Shown here: positions 32,905 through 39,994 of the stretch, one piece after another
Numbering within the stretch: the first letter of the stretch is position 1
Layout of the letters: each line of letters starts with the position of its first letter
From: Nocardia brasiliensis ATCC 700358
GTDB lineage: Bacteria; Actinomycetota; Actinomycetes; Mycobacteriales; Mycobacteriaceae
Direction of reading: 5' to 3'
Length of the DNA stretch: 64,000 nt
Assembly: GCF_000250675.2 (NCBI RefSeq)
Contig: NC_018681.1
Coordinates: 6,820,001-6,884,000, forward strand
The notes under the pieces: model-generated
What the model saw: the letters and a program-made list of their open reading frames with translations, nothing else
What the model was told of the DNA's origin: nothing
Database searches by the model: none
Translations under genes and position numbers: made by a program

Positions 32905-33560
32905 GCGCCGCGCGATCGACCGGGCCCGCCCGCGAACCACACGCGCGCCGCCTGCCCGACGTAATCGAGTCCGGTGAGCACCGTCAGCGCGACGGCCACG
33001 TACATCAGGGCCATGCCCAGGCCGGCGAGCCAACCGGTGAACGGCAGCAGCAGGAAGGCGATCGCGATCGACTGCACCAGGGTCTTCAGCTTGCCGCCGC
33101 GGCCGGCCGGGATCACGCCGCGGCGCACCACGATCAACCGGAGCAGGGTCACGCCGATCTCGCGGCCGCAGATGACCAGGGTGATCCACCAGGCCAGATC
33201 GCCCAGCACGGACAGACCGATCACCGCCGAACCGATCAGCGCCTTGTCCGCGATCGGGTCGGCGAGCTTGCCGAAATCGGTGACCAAACCGTATTTGCGC
33301 GCAAGTTGCCCGTCGAAGCGATCGGTGATCGCCGCGATCCCGAACAGCGCGGCCGCGGTGATCCGCCAGCCGGTCTGGTGCCCGCCGTCGACGAACAGCG
33401 CGACCACGAACAACGGCACCAGTGCGATCCGCAACATGGTCAAGATGTTCGCGATGTTCATCAGCGGGACCGCGGGTTCGGCCTGCGCGGGCACGAAGCC
33501 GGAACGGATCTGGCTCGGCGCCGCCCAGCGCCGGTCGATTTCCTCCGGTTGCGCACTCAC
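32901..33560 (-). CDS. pgsA: CDP-alcohol phosphatidyltransferase (PgsA-like)
   Basis: This 219-residue membrane enzyme makes phosphatidylglycerol phosphate-type lipids from CDP-diacylglycerol. The catalytic motif is complete: DRFDGQLARKYGLVTDFGKLADPIAD, fitting D-x2-DG-x2-AR-x8-G-x3-D-x3-D. About five helices flank it. The same position between clgR and argA is held by pgsA3 (Rv2746c) in M. tuberculosis. The start MSAQPEEIDRR at 33560 gives a short charged N-terminus. It is divergent from the acetyltransferase gene and overlaps cinA downstream. Confidence 0.9.
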   Translation of the reverse strand: MSAQPEEIDRRWAAPSQIRSGFVPAQAEPAVPLMNIANILTMLRIALVPLFVVALFVDGGHQTGWRITAAALFGIAAITDRFDGQLARKYGLVTDFGKLADPIADKALIGSAVIGLSVLGDLAWWITLVICGREIGVTLLRLIVVRRGVIPAGRGGKLKTLVQSIAIAFLLLPFTGWLAGLGMALMYVAVALTVLTGLDYVGQAARVWFAGGPGRSRGA

Positions 33561-33751
33561 GTCCGCACCCCGCTCACCGGCGCGCGACGCGCGTCATGCC
33601 GAACCCACTGCCCGCCGCGATGCGGTGGACGGGACGACTGGATGTGTGGCACACGATCAGCCTATCGGTAACCGGCCCGACTACTGTGCACCCCATGAAC
33701 TCTCGGGGACCACTAGGTGGTTCGACCAGCGACGCGCATCCGGGCGGGCCA

Positions 33752-34261
33752 GTGAGCACGCAGCACCCCACACCGGTTGTCCGACGCGCGCGAACCTCCG
33801 ATGTGCCCGAGATCAAACGCCTCGTCGATGTCTACGCCGGCCGGATACTGCTGGAAAAGAACCTGGTCACGCTCTACGAGGCGGTGCAGGAATTCTGGGT
33901 GGCCGTGCTGGACGGCCGGATCGTGGGCTGTGGGGCGCTGCACGTGCTGTGGGCCGACCTGGGCGAGGTGCGCACGGTCGCGGTGCATCCCGACGTCAAG
34001 GGCAGCGGCGTCGGCAGGCTCGTGGTGGAACAGCTGGTCGCGGTGGCCCGCGAGCTGGAGCTGCGGCGGGTGTTCGTGCTGACCTTCGAGGTGGACTTCT
34101 TCGCCCGGCACGGTTTCGTCGAGATCGACGGGACACCGGTGACGGCCGAGGTGTACGCGGAGATGTGCCGGTCCTACGACACCGGTGTGGCCGAGTTCCT
34201 GGACCTGAGCTACGTGAAGCCGAACACCCTCGGCAATACTCGGATGCTGCTCACCCTCTGA
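33752..34261 (+). CDS. argA: Amino-acid N-acetyltransferase (ArgA type)
   Basis: This 169-residue GNAT enzyme acetylates glutamate, the first step of arginine synthesis. It matches the actinobacterial ArgA (Rv2747) closely in pattern: PVVRRARTSDVPEIKRLVDVYAGRILLEKNLVTLYEAVQEFWVA, the acetyl-CoA site VRTVAVHPDVKGSGVGRLVVEQL, and the C-terminal YVKPNTLGNTRMLLTL. I start it at GTG 33752 because this gives the family length. An ATG at 33695 would add 19 residues of no family character. It is divergent from pgsA and 24 bases before the YciI gene. Confidence 0.88.
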   Translation: MSTQHPTPVVRRARTSDVPEIKRLVDVYAGRILLEKNLVTLYEAVQEFWVAVLDGRIVGCGALHVLWADLGEVRTVAVHPDVKGSGVGRLVVEQLVAVARELELRRVFVLTFEVDFFARHGFVEIDGTPVTAEVYAEMCRSYDTGVAEFLDLSYVKPNTLGNTRMLLTL

Positions 34262-34285
34262 CTCTCGACCTTTTAGGAAGCGACC

Positions 34286-34570
34286 GTGCCGATCTTCGCC
34301 GTGCACTACACCTACTCCGCGGCCACGGTCCCGGGGCGGGACACCCACCGTCCCGAGCATCGGGCCTGGCTCGCCGACCAGCTCGCCGCGGGCGCACTGC
34401 TGAGCAGCGGACCGTACCCCGACGGGTCGGGCGCGCTGCTGGTGTTCCAGACCGCCGACGCGGACGCGCTGCACGCGCTGCTCGCGGTGGACCCGTTCGC
34501 GCGCGAGCAGCTGATCGACGACGTGCGCGTGGTCGAATGGCTGCCGGTACTCGGCGCGTTCGCCTCCTGA
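34286..34570 (+). CDS. YciI-like protein
   Basis: This 94-residue ferredoxin-like protein of the YCII family begins MPIFAVHYTYSAATVPGRDTHRPEHRAWLADQLAAGALLSSGPYPDGSGALLVFQ. The His of HRAW and the Asp of YPDG are the family's putative active-site pair. The function is unknown; some members are dehydrochlorinases or fused to sigma factors. It is 24 bases after argA and followed by a hairpin, so argA and this gene likely form one transcript. Confidence 0.8.
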   Translation: MPIFAVHYTYSAATVPGRDTHRPEHRAWLADQLAAGALLSSGPYPDGSGALLVFQTADADALHALLAVDPFAREQLIDDVRVVEWLPVLGAFAS

Positions 34571-34573
34571 ACT

Positions 34574-34611
34574 CCGGCTCCCGCCCGCGCCACGCCGGGC
34601 GGGAATTCCGG
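34574..34611 (+). terminator. Hairpin after the YciI gene
   Basis: CCCGCCCG pairs with CGGGCGGG (34596-34603), with outer CCGG/CCGG pairs and an internal bulge. It starts four bases after the stop codon. No T-run. Confidence 0.5.
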
Positions 34612-34706
34612 TGAGCGCCGCGATTTTACCCGTGATCAGCTAACTTGCGGCGACACACCGGGCGTGCTACAGAGCTGTGGCGTCTCCCACACGGCAGACT
34701 CGCGCC

Positions 34707-35249
34707 ATGCGCACATACGTAGCGGTTTTCGCGTCGACGGCTGCCACCGCCGGGCTGTTGTACGCGTACCTGGGTCCACCGGACAAATCGGACCCAGCAA
34801 CATCCTCGTCGGCTCGTCCGCTGACCCGGCCCGGTGTCGCCGACCCGGTCGTCTACCGGAACGCGGACGGCTACTACTTCCAGACCGGCGACCGGCTGAT
34901 CACCTGCGGCATCCTCGACCAGGCGGTCGGCAGGCAACGGCACACCGCGGGCTGCCAGGGCGCGACCGAACCCGCCCCGCCGCAGGTGCAGTACTGCTGG
35001 AGCACCGACCCGGCCGCCGCTGCCGTGGCGGTGGGCGATGAGGCCGGGTACCTGTGTGTGAACCAGGGGTTCTACACCGGCCCGAAGACCGCGCCGGACG
35101 ACTCCGGCGCCGGGCCGGTGTTGCCCGCCGGTTCCAGCCTCACCGCGCACGGGTTCACCTGCAAGGCCGAGCCGGACAGCGTCACCTGCCGCAACGACGA
35201 GGACGGGCACGGGTTCGAGATCGCACCGGATTACAACCGGGTGTTCTGA
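34707..35249 (+). CDS. Exported cysteine-rich protein, paralogue of 37293-37925
   Basis: This 180-residue protein starts MRTYVAVFASTAATAGLLYAYLG, a signal anchor. The exported part contains GYYFQTGDRLITCGILDQAVG, AGCQGATEPAP, YCWSTDP, LCVNQGFYTG, HGFTCKAEPDSVTCRNDEDGHGFEI and ends NRVF. The six conserved cysteines suggest three disulfides. The same pattern recurs in the lipoprotein at 37293-37925. I do not know the family's function; similar proteins occur in Nocardia-like genomes as hypothetical exported proteins. The 3' end overlaps the convergent terC gene by 19 bases. Confidence 0.65.
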   Translation: MRTYVAVFASTAATAGLLYAYLGPPDKSDPATSSSARPLTRPGVADPVVYRNADGYYFQTGDRLITCGILDQAVGRQRHTAGCQGATEPAPPQVQYCWSTDPAAAAVAVGDEAGYLCVNQGFYTGPKTAPDDSGAGPVLPAGSSLTAHGFTCKAEPDSVTCRNDEDGHGFEIAPDYNRVF

Positions 35250-36235
35250 GCCTCCGCCTCGCGCGCGGCGCCGCGGGTGCGCAGCAGGCTGGCGACCGTC
35301 GCGACGACCAGGATGCCGAGGATGACGCTCAGTGAAATCCCCGTCGAGATCTCCGGCACGCTGACGTGCTCGCCGCCGTTGATGAACGGGAGCGTGTTCT
35401 CGTGCAGCGCGTGCAGCACCAGCTTGACGCCGATGAACGCGAGGATCGCCGACAGACCGTAGGACAGATAGACCAGCCGATCGAGGAGTCCACCGATCAA
35501 GAAGTACAACTGCCGTAAACCCATGAGCGCGAACGCGTTTGCGGTGAACACCAGGTACGGCTCGCTCGTCAGGCCGTAGATCGCCGGGATCGAGTCCAGG
35601 GCGAAGAGCAGGTCGGCGAAGCCGATCGCCAGCAGCGCCAGCAGCAGCGGGGTCACCACGCGCCGTCCGTCGACGCGGGTGACCAGCTTGTCGCCGTCGT
35701 AGCTGTCGGTGGTCGGCAGTATCCGCTTGGCCAGCGCGACGATCCGGCTGTCGCGCTTCTCCTCGTGTTCCACCTCGTGGCCGCTCTCCCGGATCAGCTT
35801 GACCGCGGTGTAGATGAGGAACAGGCCGAACAGATAGAAGACCCAGCTGAACGCGCTGATCGCGGCCGCGCCGACGGCGATGAACGCGCCGCGCATCACC
35901 AGCGCGATGACGATGCCGATCAGCAGCGCCTTCTGCTGGTAGATCCGCGGCACCGCGAAGGTGGACATGATGATCAGGAAGACGAACAGGTTGTCCACCG
36001 AGAGCGCCTTCTCGGTGACGAAGCCTGCGTAGTACTCCCCCGCGAACGTGCCGCCCCACTGCCAGGCGACGTAGCCGCCGAAGGCGAGCGCGAGCCCGAT
36101 GTAGACGGCGGACCAGAACCCGGATTCCCGGAAGGTCGGTTCGTGCGGGGTGCGCACGTGGGCATAGAAGTCGAAGACGAACAGGGCGAGGATCACCACG
36201 ACGGTGATCACCCACTCGAGTGCGGTTACCTGCAT
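35231..36235 (-). CDS. TerC-family integral membrane protein
   Basis: This 334-residue protein has about nine membrane helices. The TerC hallmarks are EKALSVDNLFVFLIIMSTFAVP and GFADLLFALDSIPAIYGLTSEPYLVFTANAFALMGLRQLYFLIGG, whose conserved acids lie in the membrane. The family includes the Alx manganese exporter and proteins linked to tellurite resistance. A metal-export role is an inference. The start MQVTALEW at 36235 puts the first helix at residue 8. A GTG at 36331 would add a polar, cysteine-containing tail unlike the family. Confidence 0.85.
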   Translation of the reverse strand: MQVTALEWVITVVVILALFVFDFYAHVRTPHEPTFRESGFWSAVYIGLALAFGGYVAWQWGGTFAGEYYAGFVTEKALSVDNLFVFLIIMSTFAVPRIYQQKALLIGIVIALVMRGAFIAVGAAAISAFSWVFYLFGLFLIYTAVKLIRESGHEVEHEEKRDSRIVALAKRILPTTDSYDGDKLVTRVDGRRVVTPLLLALLAIGFADLLFALDSIPAIYGLTSEPYLVFTANAFALMGLRQLYFLIGGLLDRLVYLSYGLSAILAFIGVKLVLHALHENTLPFINGGEHVSVPEISTGISLSVILGILVVATVASLLRTRGAAREAEAQNTRL

Positions 36236-36368
36236 GCGGTGCGCCGATCGGCAGCGAGAGTCATGACATCCATAATGCCCGATTTGTCCGTTCTTCTCGG
36301 CTAGCGGGTGGGTTGCTGACCATAATTTCACATGCGCGCAACCGCGCGCCCATGCCAGAGTGGCCTCC

Positions 36369-37193
36369 GTGACCGACGACTACCTCCTGCTGAACAAGGC
36401 GAACTGGGACGAACGTGCACCCGCGCACGCCGCCTCGCGCGACTACGCGGTGGACCGGTTCCGCACCGAGCCCGGCTTCCTCAGCGATGTGGTGCGGTTC
36501 GACCTGCCGCTGCTCGGCGACATCACCGGCTGCCGCGGCGTGCATCTGCAATGTCATATCGGCACCGACACGATCTCGCTGGCCCGGCTCGGCGCGACGA
36601 TGACCGGACTCGACTTCTCCCCCGCCTCGCTCGCCGAGGCGCGGGTGCTCAGCGAAACAACAGGCGCTGGAGTCGATTTCGTCGAATCGAACGTCTACGA
36701 CGCGGTAACCGCCCTGGGCGCAGCACAATTCGACCTCGTCTACACCGGCATCGGTGCGCTGTGCTGGCTGCCGAGCGTGGGTCGCTGGGCGGAAACCGTC
36801 GCGGGACTGCTGCGTCCCGGCGGGCGGCTGTTCCTGCGCGAAGGCCATCCGGTGCTGTGGTCGTTGGACGAAAACCACACGGACCGGCTGGTTGTCGGCT
36901 ACCCGTACTTCGAAACACCGGAGCCGATGGTGTTTTCCGACGGCGGCACCTACGTCGACACAACGGCGGAATTCGAGCAGATCACCACGCACGAGTGGAA
37001 CCACGGCCTGGGCGACATCGTGACCGCGCTGCTGGCCGCGGGCCTGACCATCACCGGCTTGGTCGAGCATCGCAGTGTGCCGTGGCAGGCGTTGCCCGGG
37101 CTGATGACGCTCGGGGACGGCGGCGAGTGGCGGCTCACCGAACATCAGGAGCGAGTGCCGCTGAGCTACACGTTGCAGGCGCGCAAGAACTGA
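36369..37193 (+). CDS. SAM-dependent methyltransferase
   Basis: This 274-residue class I methyltransferase starts GTG with TDDYLLLNKANWDERAPAHA. Motif I is degenerate in the usual way for this subgroup: GVHLQCHIGTDTISLARLGATMTGLDFSP. Motif IV is FDLVYTGIGALCWLPSVGRWAETVAGLLRPGGRLFLREGHPVLW. These proteins are common in actinobacteria and methylate unknown small molecules. A GTG at 36360 three codons earlier is possible. It lies between TerC (divergent) and the second cysteine-rich exported protein. Confidence 0.82.
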   Translation: MTDDYLLLNKANWDERAPAHAASRDYAVDRFRTEPGFLSDVVRFDLPLLGDITGCRGVHLQCHIGTDTISLARLGATMTGLDFSPASLAEARVLSETTGAGVDFVESNVYDAVTALGAAQFDLVYTGIGALCWLPSVGRWAETVAGLLRPGGRLFLREGHPVLWSLDENHTDRLVVGYPYFETPEPMVFSDGGTYVDTTAEFEQITTHEWNHGLGDIVTALLAAGLTITGLVEHRSVPWQALPGLMTLGDGGEWRLTEHQERVPLSYTLQARKN

Positions 37194-37292
37194 TCGGGCG
37201 CAGCCGATCTGGGCCGACGACCAGGCGTGATCGCACGCAGAGCGACGGCGCGTCCCGGCGGCATGCGTGGCGGCACAGGCCACAATGCCGTC

Positions 37293-37925
37293 ATGCAAAT
37301 CCGAGGAGCTCGTATCGCAGTGGTGCCCTGCACTATCGCGCTGGCGCTGCTGGCCGGGTGTGGCGACGACGACAAGAGTTCGGGCGCGCCGTCCAGCACG
37401 GCCACCCCGCAGTCCGCGGTGACCAGTTCCGCCGCACCGAGTTCGACCGCGGCCCCGTCCGCCGCACCGACCACCGAGGCCCCACCGACCGCGACCCGCC
37501 CGCCCGCCCCGGGCCAGGTCGACCCGGCACAGTATCGGCAGCAGGCGGGGTACTACTTCCAGACACCGAGCGGGTCGTTCCTCTGCGCGATCCTGGATCA
37601 GCCCATCTCGGACAACGCCCAGGCCGGCTGCCAAGGACCGACGAATCCGGCCCCGGCGCAATACCGGGACTGCTGGGCCAAGGACAAGTACGCGGGCGCA
37701 CTGGCGGTCGGGGCGAAAGCCGAGCCGCTGTGCCTGAATCAGGGCGTGTTCGTCGGCGAGCCCCTCGATGGCGGCACCCGGGGCGGCGGCCGGGTACTTC
37801 CATATGGTGCAATGCTTACCGTCGGCTCGTTCACCTGTGACTCCACCGAAGCGGGAGTGACCTGCACGAACGACACCGCGGGCACCGGGTTCCAGATTTC
37901 TCGCGAGTCCAACCGCACCTTCTGA
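37293..37925 (+). CDS. Cysteine-rich lipoprotein, paralogue of 34707-35249
   Basis: This 210-residue lipoprotein has the signal peptide MQIRGARIAVVPCTIALALLAGC with a good lipobox (LAGC, Cys23). A 40-residue Ser/Thr/Ala/Pro linker follows. The folded part repeats the pattern of the other exported protein: GYYFQTPSGSFLCAILDQPI, AGCQGPTNPAP, DCWAKDK, LCLNQGVFVG, GSFTCDSTEAGVTCTNDTAGTGFQI, NRTF. The function is unknown. It is presumably anchored on the outer face of the cytoplasmic membrane. About 100 bases separate it from the methyltransferase gene. Confidence 0.75.
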   Translation: MQIRGARIAVVPCTIALALLAGCGDDDKSSGAPSSTATPQSAVTSSAAPSSTAAPSAAPTTEAPPTATRPPAPGQVDPAQYRQQAGYYFQTPSGSFLCAILDQPISDNAQAGCQGPTNPAPAQYRDCWAKDKYAGALAVGAKAEPLCLNQGVFVGEPLDGGTRGGGRVLPYGAMLTVGSFTCDSTEAGVTCTNDTAGTGFQISRESNRTF

Positions 37926-38007
37926 CCACGAAAACCGGTTCCCAACACGAAATCCGGATGTTAGCGTCAACACGAGACACAGTGACCCGACCGGAAGGCG
38001 AACGACC

Positions 38008-38121
38008 GTGACCAGGATGCCGCAGCGACGCCCGTCGCTAAGCGCAACCTGGCTGCCGAGTGCCTTCGCCGCGCTATCGGCCGTCGCCCGCACCACCCGG
38101 TGCACGCGGAGTCGCCCCTGA
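38008..38121 (+). CDS. Possible 37-aa peptide gene before a terminator
   Basis: A GTG at 38008, preceded by GGAAGG at 37993-37998, opens 37 codons: TRMPQRRPSLSATWLPSAFA, then ALSAVARTTRCTRSRP. A strong terminator follows 22 bases after the stop. The peptide is basic with a short hydrophobic middle and matches nothing I know. It could be a genuine small gene, or only the upstream part of an untranslated transcript that ends at the terminator. Confidence 0.3.
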   Translation: MTRMPQRRPSLSATWLPSAFAALSAVARTTRCTRSRP

Positions 38122-38143
38122 CCGTGTCTACCCAGACCCGTCG

Positions 38144-38185
38144 AAGGGGTCACTCCGCGGCAATCGCCAAGGAGTGACCCCTTTT
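38144..38185 (+). terminator. Intrinsic terminator upstream of the tRNA gene
   Basis: AAGGGGTCACTCC (38144-38156) pairs with GGAGTGACCCCTT (38171-38183), and a T-run follows directly (CTTTTTCG). It is the most classical intrinsic terminator in the window. It lies 16 bases before the tRNA gene. Confidence 0.85.
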
Positions 38186-38201
38186 TCGTCGTCCGAAACC
38201 A

Positions 38202-38276
38202 TCCCTCGTAGCCCAATCGGTAGAGGCACCGGACCTAGATTCCGGGAAGGTGCGAGTTCGAATCTCGTCGAGGGAA
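38202..38276 (+). tRNA. tRNA with UAG anticodon loop and C33; identity uncertain
   Basis: A complete cloverleaf can be drawn. The acceptor is TCCCTCG/CGAGGGA with discriminator A. The D-arm GCCC...GAGGC has one mismatch and the GG of the D-loop. The anticodon stem is CCGGA/TCCGG. The T-arm is GCGAG-TTCGAAT-CTCGT, with a G-T first pair. The anticodon loop is CCTAGAT, putting UAG at 34-36, but base 33 is C where almost all tRNAs have U. A UAG anticodon would read CUA (Leu), yet the variable arm is short (GAAGGT), unlike a leucine tRNA. CCA is not encoded. Confidence 0.75.
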
Positions 38277-38598
38277 CGACGCCGAGGTGACCCGACAACC
38301 CGGCCGCGATGAGGGCCACGCACGCGGCCCAGATCAGCACGTAACAGACCGCGAGCGCGACAACGAGCCGAAGCGACCATTTCATCGGAGGCGTGCGCCG
38401 CCCCGATCGCCGGATGGGTGCGCCGTGCGGTGCCGGATATCCGCGCGACCGAACGTTCGACACGAAACCGGACGCCGGCCGACCGGGCCGTGGCCGGAGC
38501 ACCGGCGGCGAGTCCCCGCCGGGACGTCCCCGATATTCGAGCATCTGTGATCCCTTCCCTCAGTGGATGAATCGGCCCGGGCGGCACCTTGTCGTCGG
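38277..38598. other. Region after the tRNA with a doubtful antisense frame
   Basis: No clear gene. On the minus strand a frame from 38385 reads MKWSLRLVVALAVCYVLIWAACVALIAAGL, one convincing membrane helix. It then runs antisense through the tRNA (the familiar false TRFELAPSRN sequence) to 38128. The helix may be the remaining start of a small membrane protein gene interrupted by the tRNA. No ribosome-binding site is visible. Confidence 0.35.
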
Positions 38599-39180
38599 CT
38601 AGCCCGTCACCCGGGTGGGCGGGGGTGTCGTGGTGGGATCGACGGTCGCGGCGGCGAAGAAGGCCGAACAGGCGAGCGAGAGTCGCTGCACCGCGGCATC
38701 GAACGCCTGGATCGCGCCTTGCAGTTGCGGCGACCGGTCTTCCTCGCCGCGTCCCGCGGTCACCGCGTCGTACAGGCCGCCGACCGTGTCACGAAGCCGC
38801 ACAGCGGAATCGGCGGCGCCGCGAAATTCGGGTCCGATCAGTGCCGCCCCGTTCATGGCACCCGCGGCCGTACCCAATCCGATGCCGAGTCGGTCCGCGG
38901 CGTCTCTGGCGGCAGCGAGACTTTGTAGCACGGCGGCCCGGTCGTTGCGTTGCGCGGCGGGACCGAGCGCGGTCAGGTTGTCGCCGAGTTGCCGCAGCGC
39001 GGGTTGCAGCCCCGAGGTGGCACGGGCACCGTTCTGACAGTCCACGGTGTCACTGCTGGTCGACACCGCGCGGGGTGCACCGGCCGCGGAATCGCTGTTC
39101 GCACACGCCGTCAGCAGCGCGACACCGGCCAGGGCCGCCGCGAGGGCGATCCTGGCCGGTCCAGCCGTGTCAGAGAACAT
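38599..39180 (-). CDS. Putative lipoprotein, last gene of the giant-protein cluster
   Basis: This 193-residue lipoprotein starts MFSDTAGPARIALAAALAGVALLTAC, with the lipobox LTAC at Cys26. The mature part is helical and contains two further cysteines (VDCQNGA and LSLACSAFF). It ends in a Thr/Pro tail (VDPTTTPPPTRVTG). No family is recognised; a four-helix periplasmic-type domain is plausible from the heptad-like ALRQLGDNLTALGPAAQRND. Its start overlaps the end of the preceding gene by 11 bases, linking it to the 39170-44737 cluster. Confidence 0.7.
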   Translation of the reverse strand: MFSDTAGPARIALAAALAGVALLTACANSDSAAGAPRAVSTSSDTVDCQNGARATSGLQPALRQLGDNLTALGPAAQRNDRAAVLQSLAAARDAADRLGIGLGTAAGAMNGAALIGPEFRGAADSAVRLRDTVGGLYDAVTAGRGEEDRSPQLQGAIQAFDAAVQRLSLACSAFFAAATVDPTTTPPPTRVTG

Positions 39181-39454
39181 TCCCGAGCACGGTCAGCATC
39201 GCGTTCTGTGCCATCGGCAGCAGCGCCAGGTTCAGCGTCACCGCGAAACTCAACCCGGCGGTCAGCACCGGGTGCCGATTCCACCACCCGATCGGCCCCC
39301 GGCGTACAGCCCGGTTGTGTTCGACAGCCGCCCGCGCCTCGGCGACATTCTGCTGGTAGTAGCCGAAAGTCACTGGGGCAGAACTCGAATCGGCCAGTGC
39401 GGCGAACGACGGGGTACCACTGACCGGGAACTGCCCCTGGCTGGTGATGCTCAT
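39170..39454 (-). CDS. Small membrane protein of the giant-protein cluster
   Basis: This 94-residue protein has a polar N-terminal half (MSITSQGQFPVSGTPSFAAL ... FGYYQQNVAEARAAVEHNRAV) and one C-terminal helix (HPVLTAGLSFAVTLNLALLPM) followed by QNAMLTVLGNVL. It is of unknown function. The start at 39454 overlaps the upstream gene by four bases (ATGA) and the end overlaps the lipoprotein gene, so the three genes are translationally coupled. Part of the N-terminus could lie in the cytoplasm and contact the neighbouring soluble protein. Confidence 0.65.
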   Translation of the reverse strand: MSITSQGQFPVSGTPSFAALADSSSAPVTFGYYQQNVAEARAAVEHNRAVRRGPIGWWNRHPVLTAGLSFAVTLNLALLPMAQNAMLTVLGNVL

Positions 39455-39963
39455 GCCACTGAGCCCTGCAGGCTCTCGTGCCACGGCCGCAGCAGCTCGT
39501 CGTAGACGCTCTGGGTGAACTGCCCCTGACCGACGAGATCACCGAGCACGGCGGCCGTCACCGCCTGCGCGACCGTGGTCACCGCGCCCAGCGACCCCAG
39601 CGACTGCAGCAGACTGCCCAGGTCACCGGCCCCGACGCCCGGCGAAAGCGCCTGGCCCGCAACCGCTGTCGCGATCTGGGTGTTGCGGGTACGGCCGAAC
39701 TCCTTGGCCACCTTCGCCGCGACCTGCAATGGTTGCTCCGACTGCTGCTGTCCGAGCCCGGAGAGCAGACCGGCCAGACCGCCTGCGCCCGTTGCCGAGT
39801 TCTGCAGCCCTTTCAGGTGCGATTCCATGGACCGGCCCGCGGCCGCGTTGAGTCGTTCGCGTTCCTCGGCGCTCAATTGGGCCGCCCGCTCGATGATTGC
39901 GACGACGTCGGCCCAGCGGGGGCCGTAGATGTATTCCAGATGCAGCGTTGCCTGATCGTTCAT
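39451..39963 (-). CDS. Soluble helical protein of the giant-protein cluster
   Basis: This 170-residue protein begins MNDQATLHLEYIYGPRWADVVAIIERAAQLSAEERERLNAAAGRSM, a helical, charged domain. A glycine/leucine-rich stretch (GAGGLAGLLSGLGQQQ) and a C-terminal helical region ending YDELLRPWHESLQGSVA follow. No signal peptide is seen. It starts 31 bases after the stop of the 1,580-residue protein and overlaps the next gene by four bases. I do not recognise the family. A cytoplasmic partner of the membrane components is a fair inference from the order. Confidence 0.65.
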   Translation of the reverse strand: MNDQATLHLEYIYGPRWADVVAIIERAAQLSAEERERLNAAAGRSMESHLKGLQNSATGAGGLAGLLSGLGQQQSEQPLQVAAKVAKEFGRTRNTQIATAVAGQALSPGVGAGDLGSLLQSLGSLGAVTTVAQAVTAAVLGDLVGQGQFTQSVYDELLRPWHESLQGSVA

Positions 39964-39994
39964 TTCTTCCTTCTTTCAACGAGATTCGAGAGGG

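Noticed and set aside
38144..38185. Riboswitch upstream of the tRNA
   Set aside because: The stem plus T-run is a plain terminator, and no aptamer-like conserved core or downstream gene supports a riboswitch.
38128..38385. 85-codon minus-strand frame as a real gene
   Set aside because: Its second half is antisense to the tRNA and gives the familiar false TRFELAPSRN sequence. I kept only the N-terminal helix as a possible relic.
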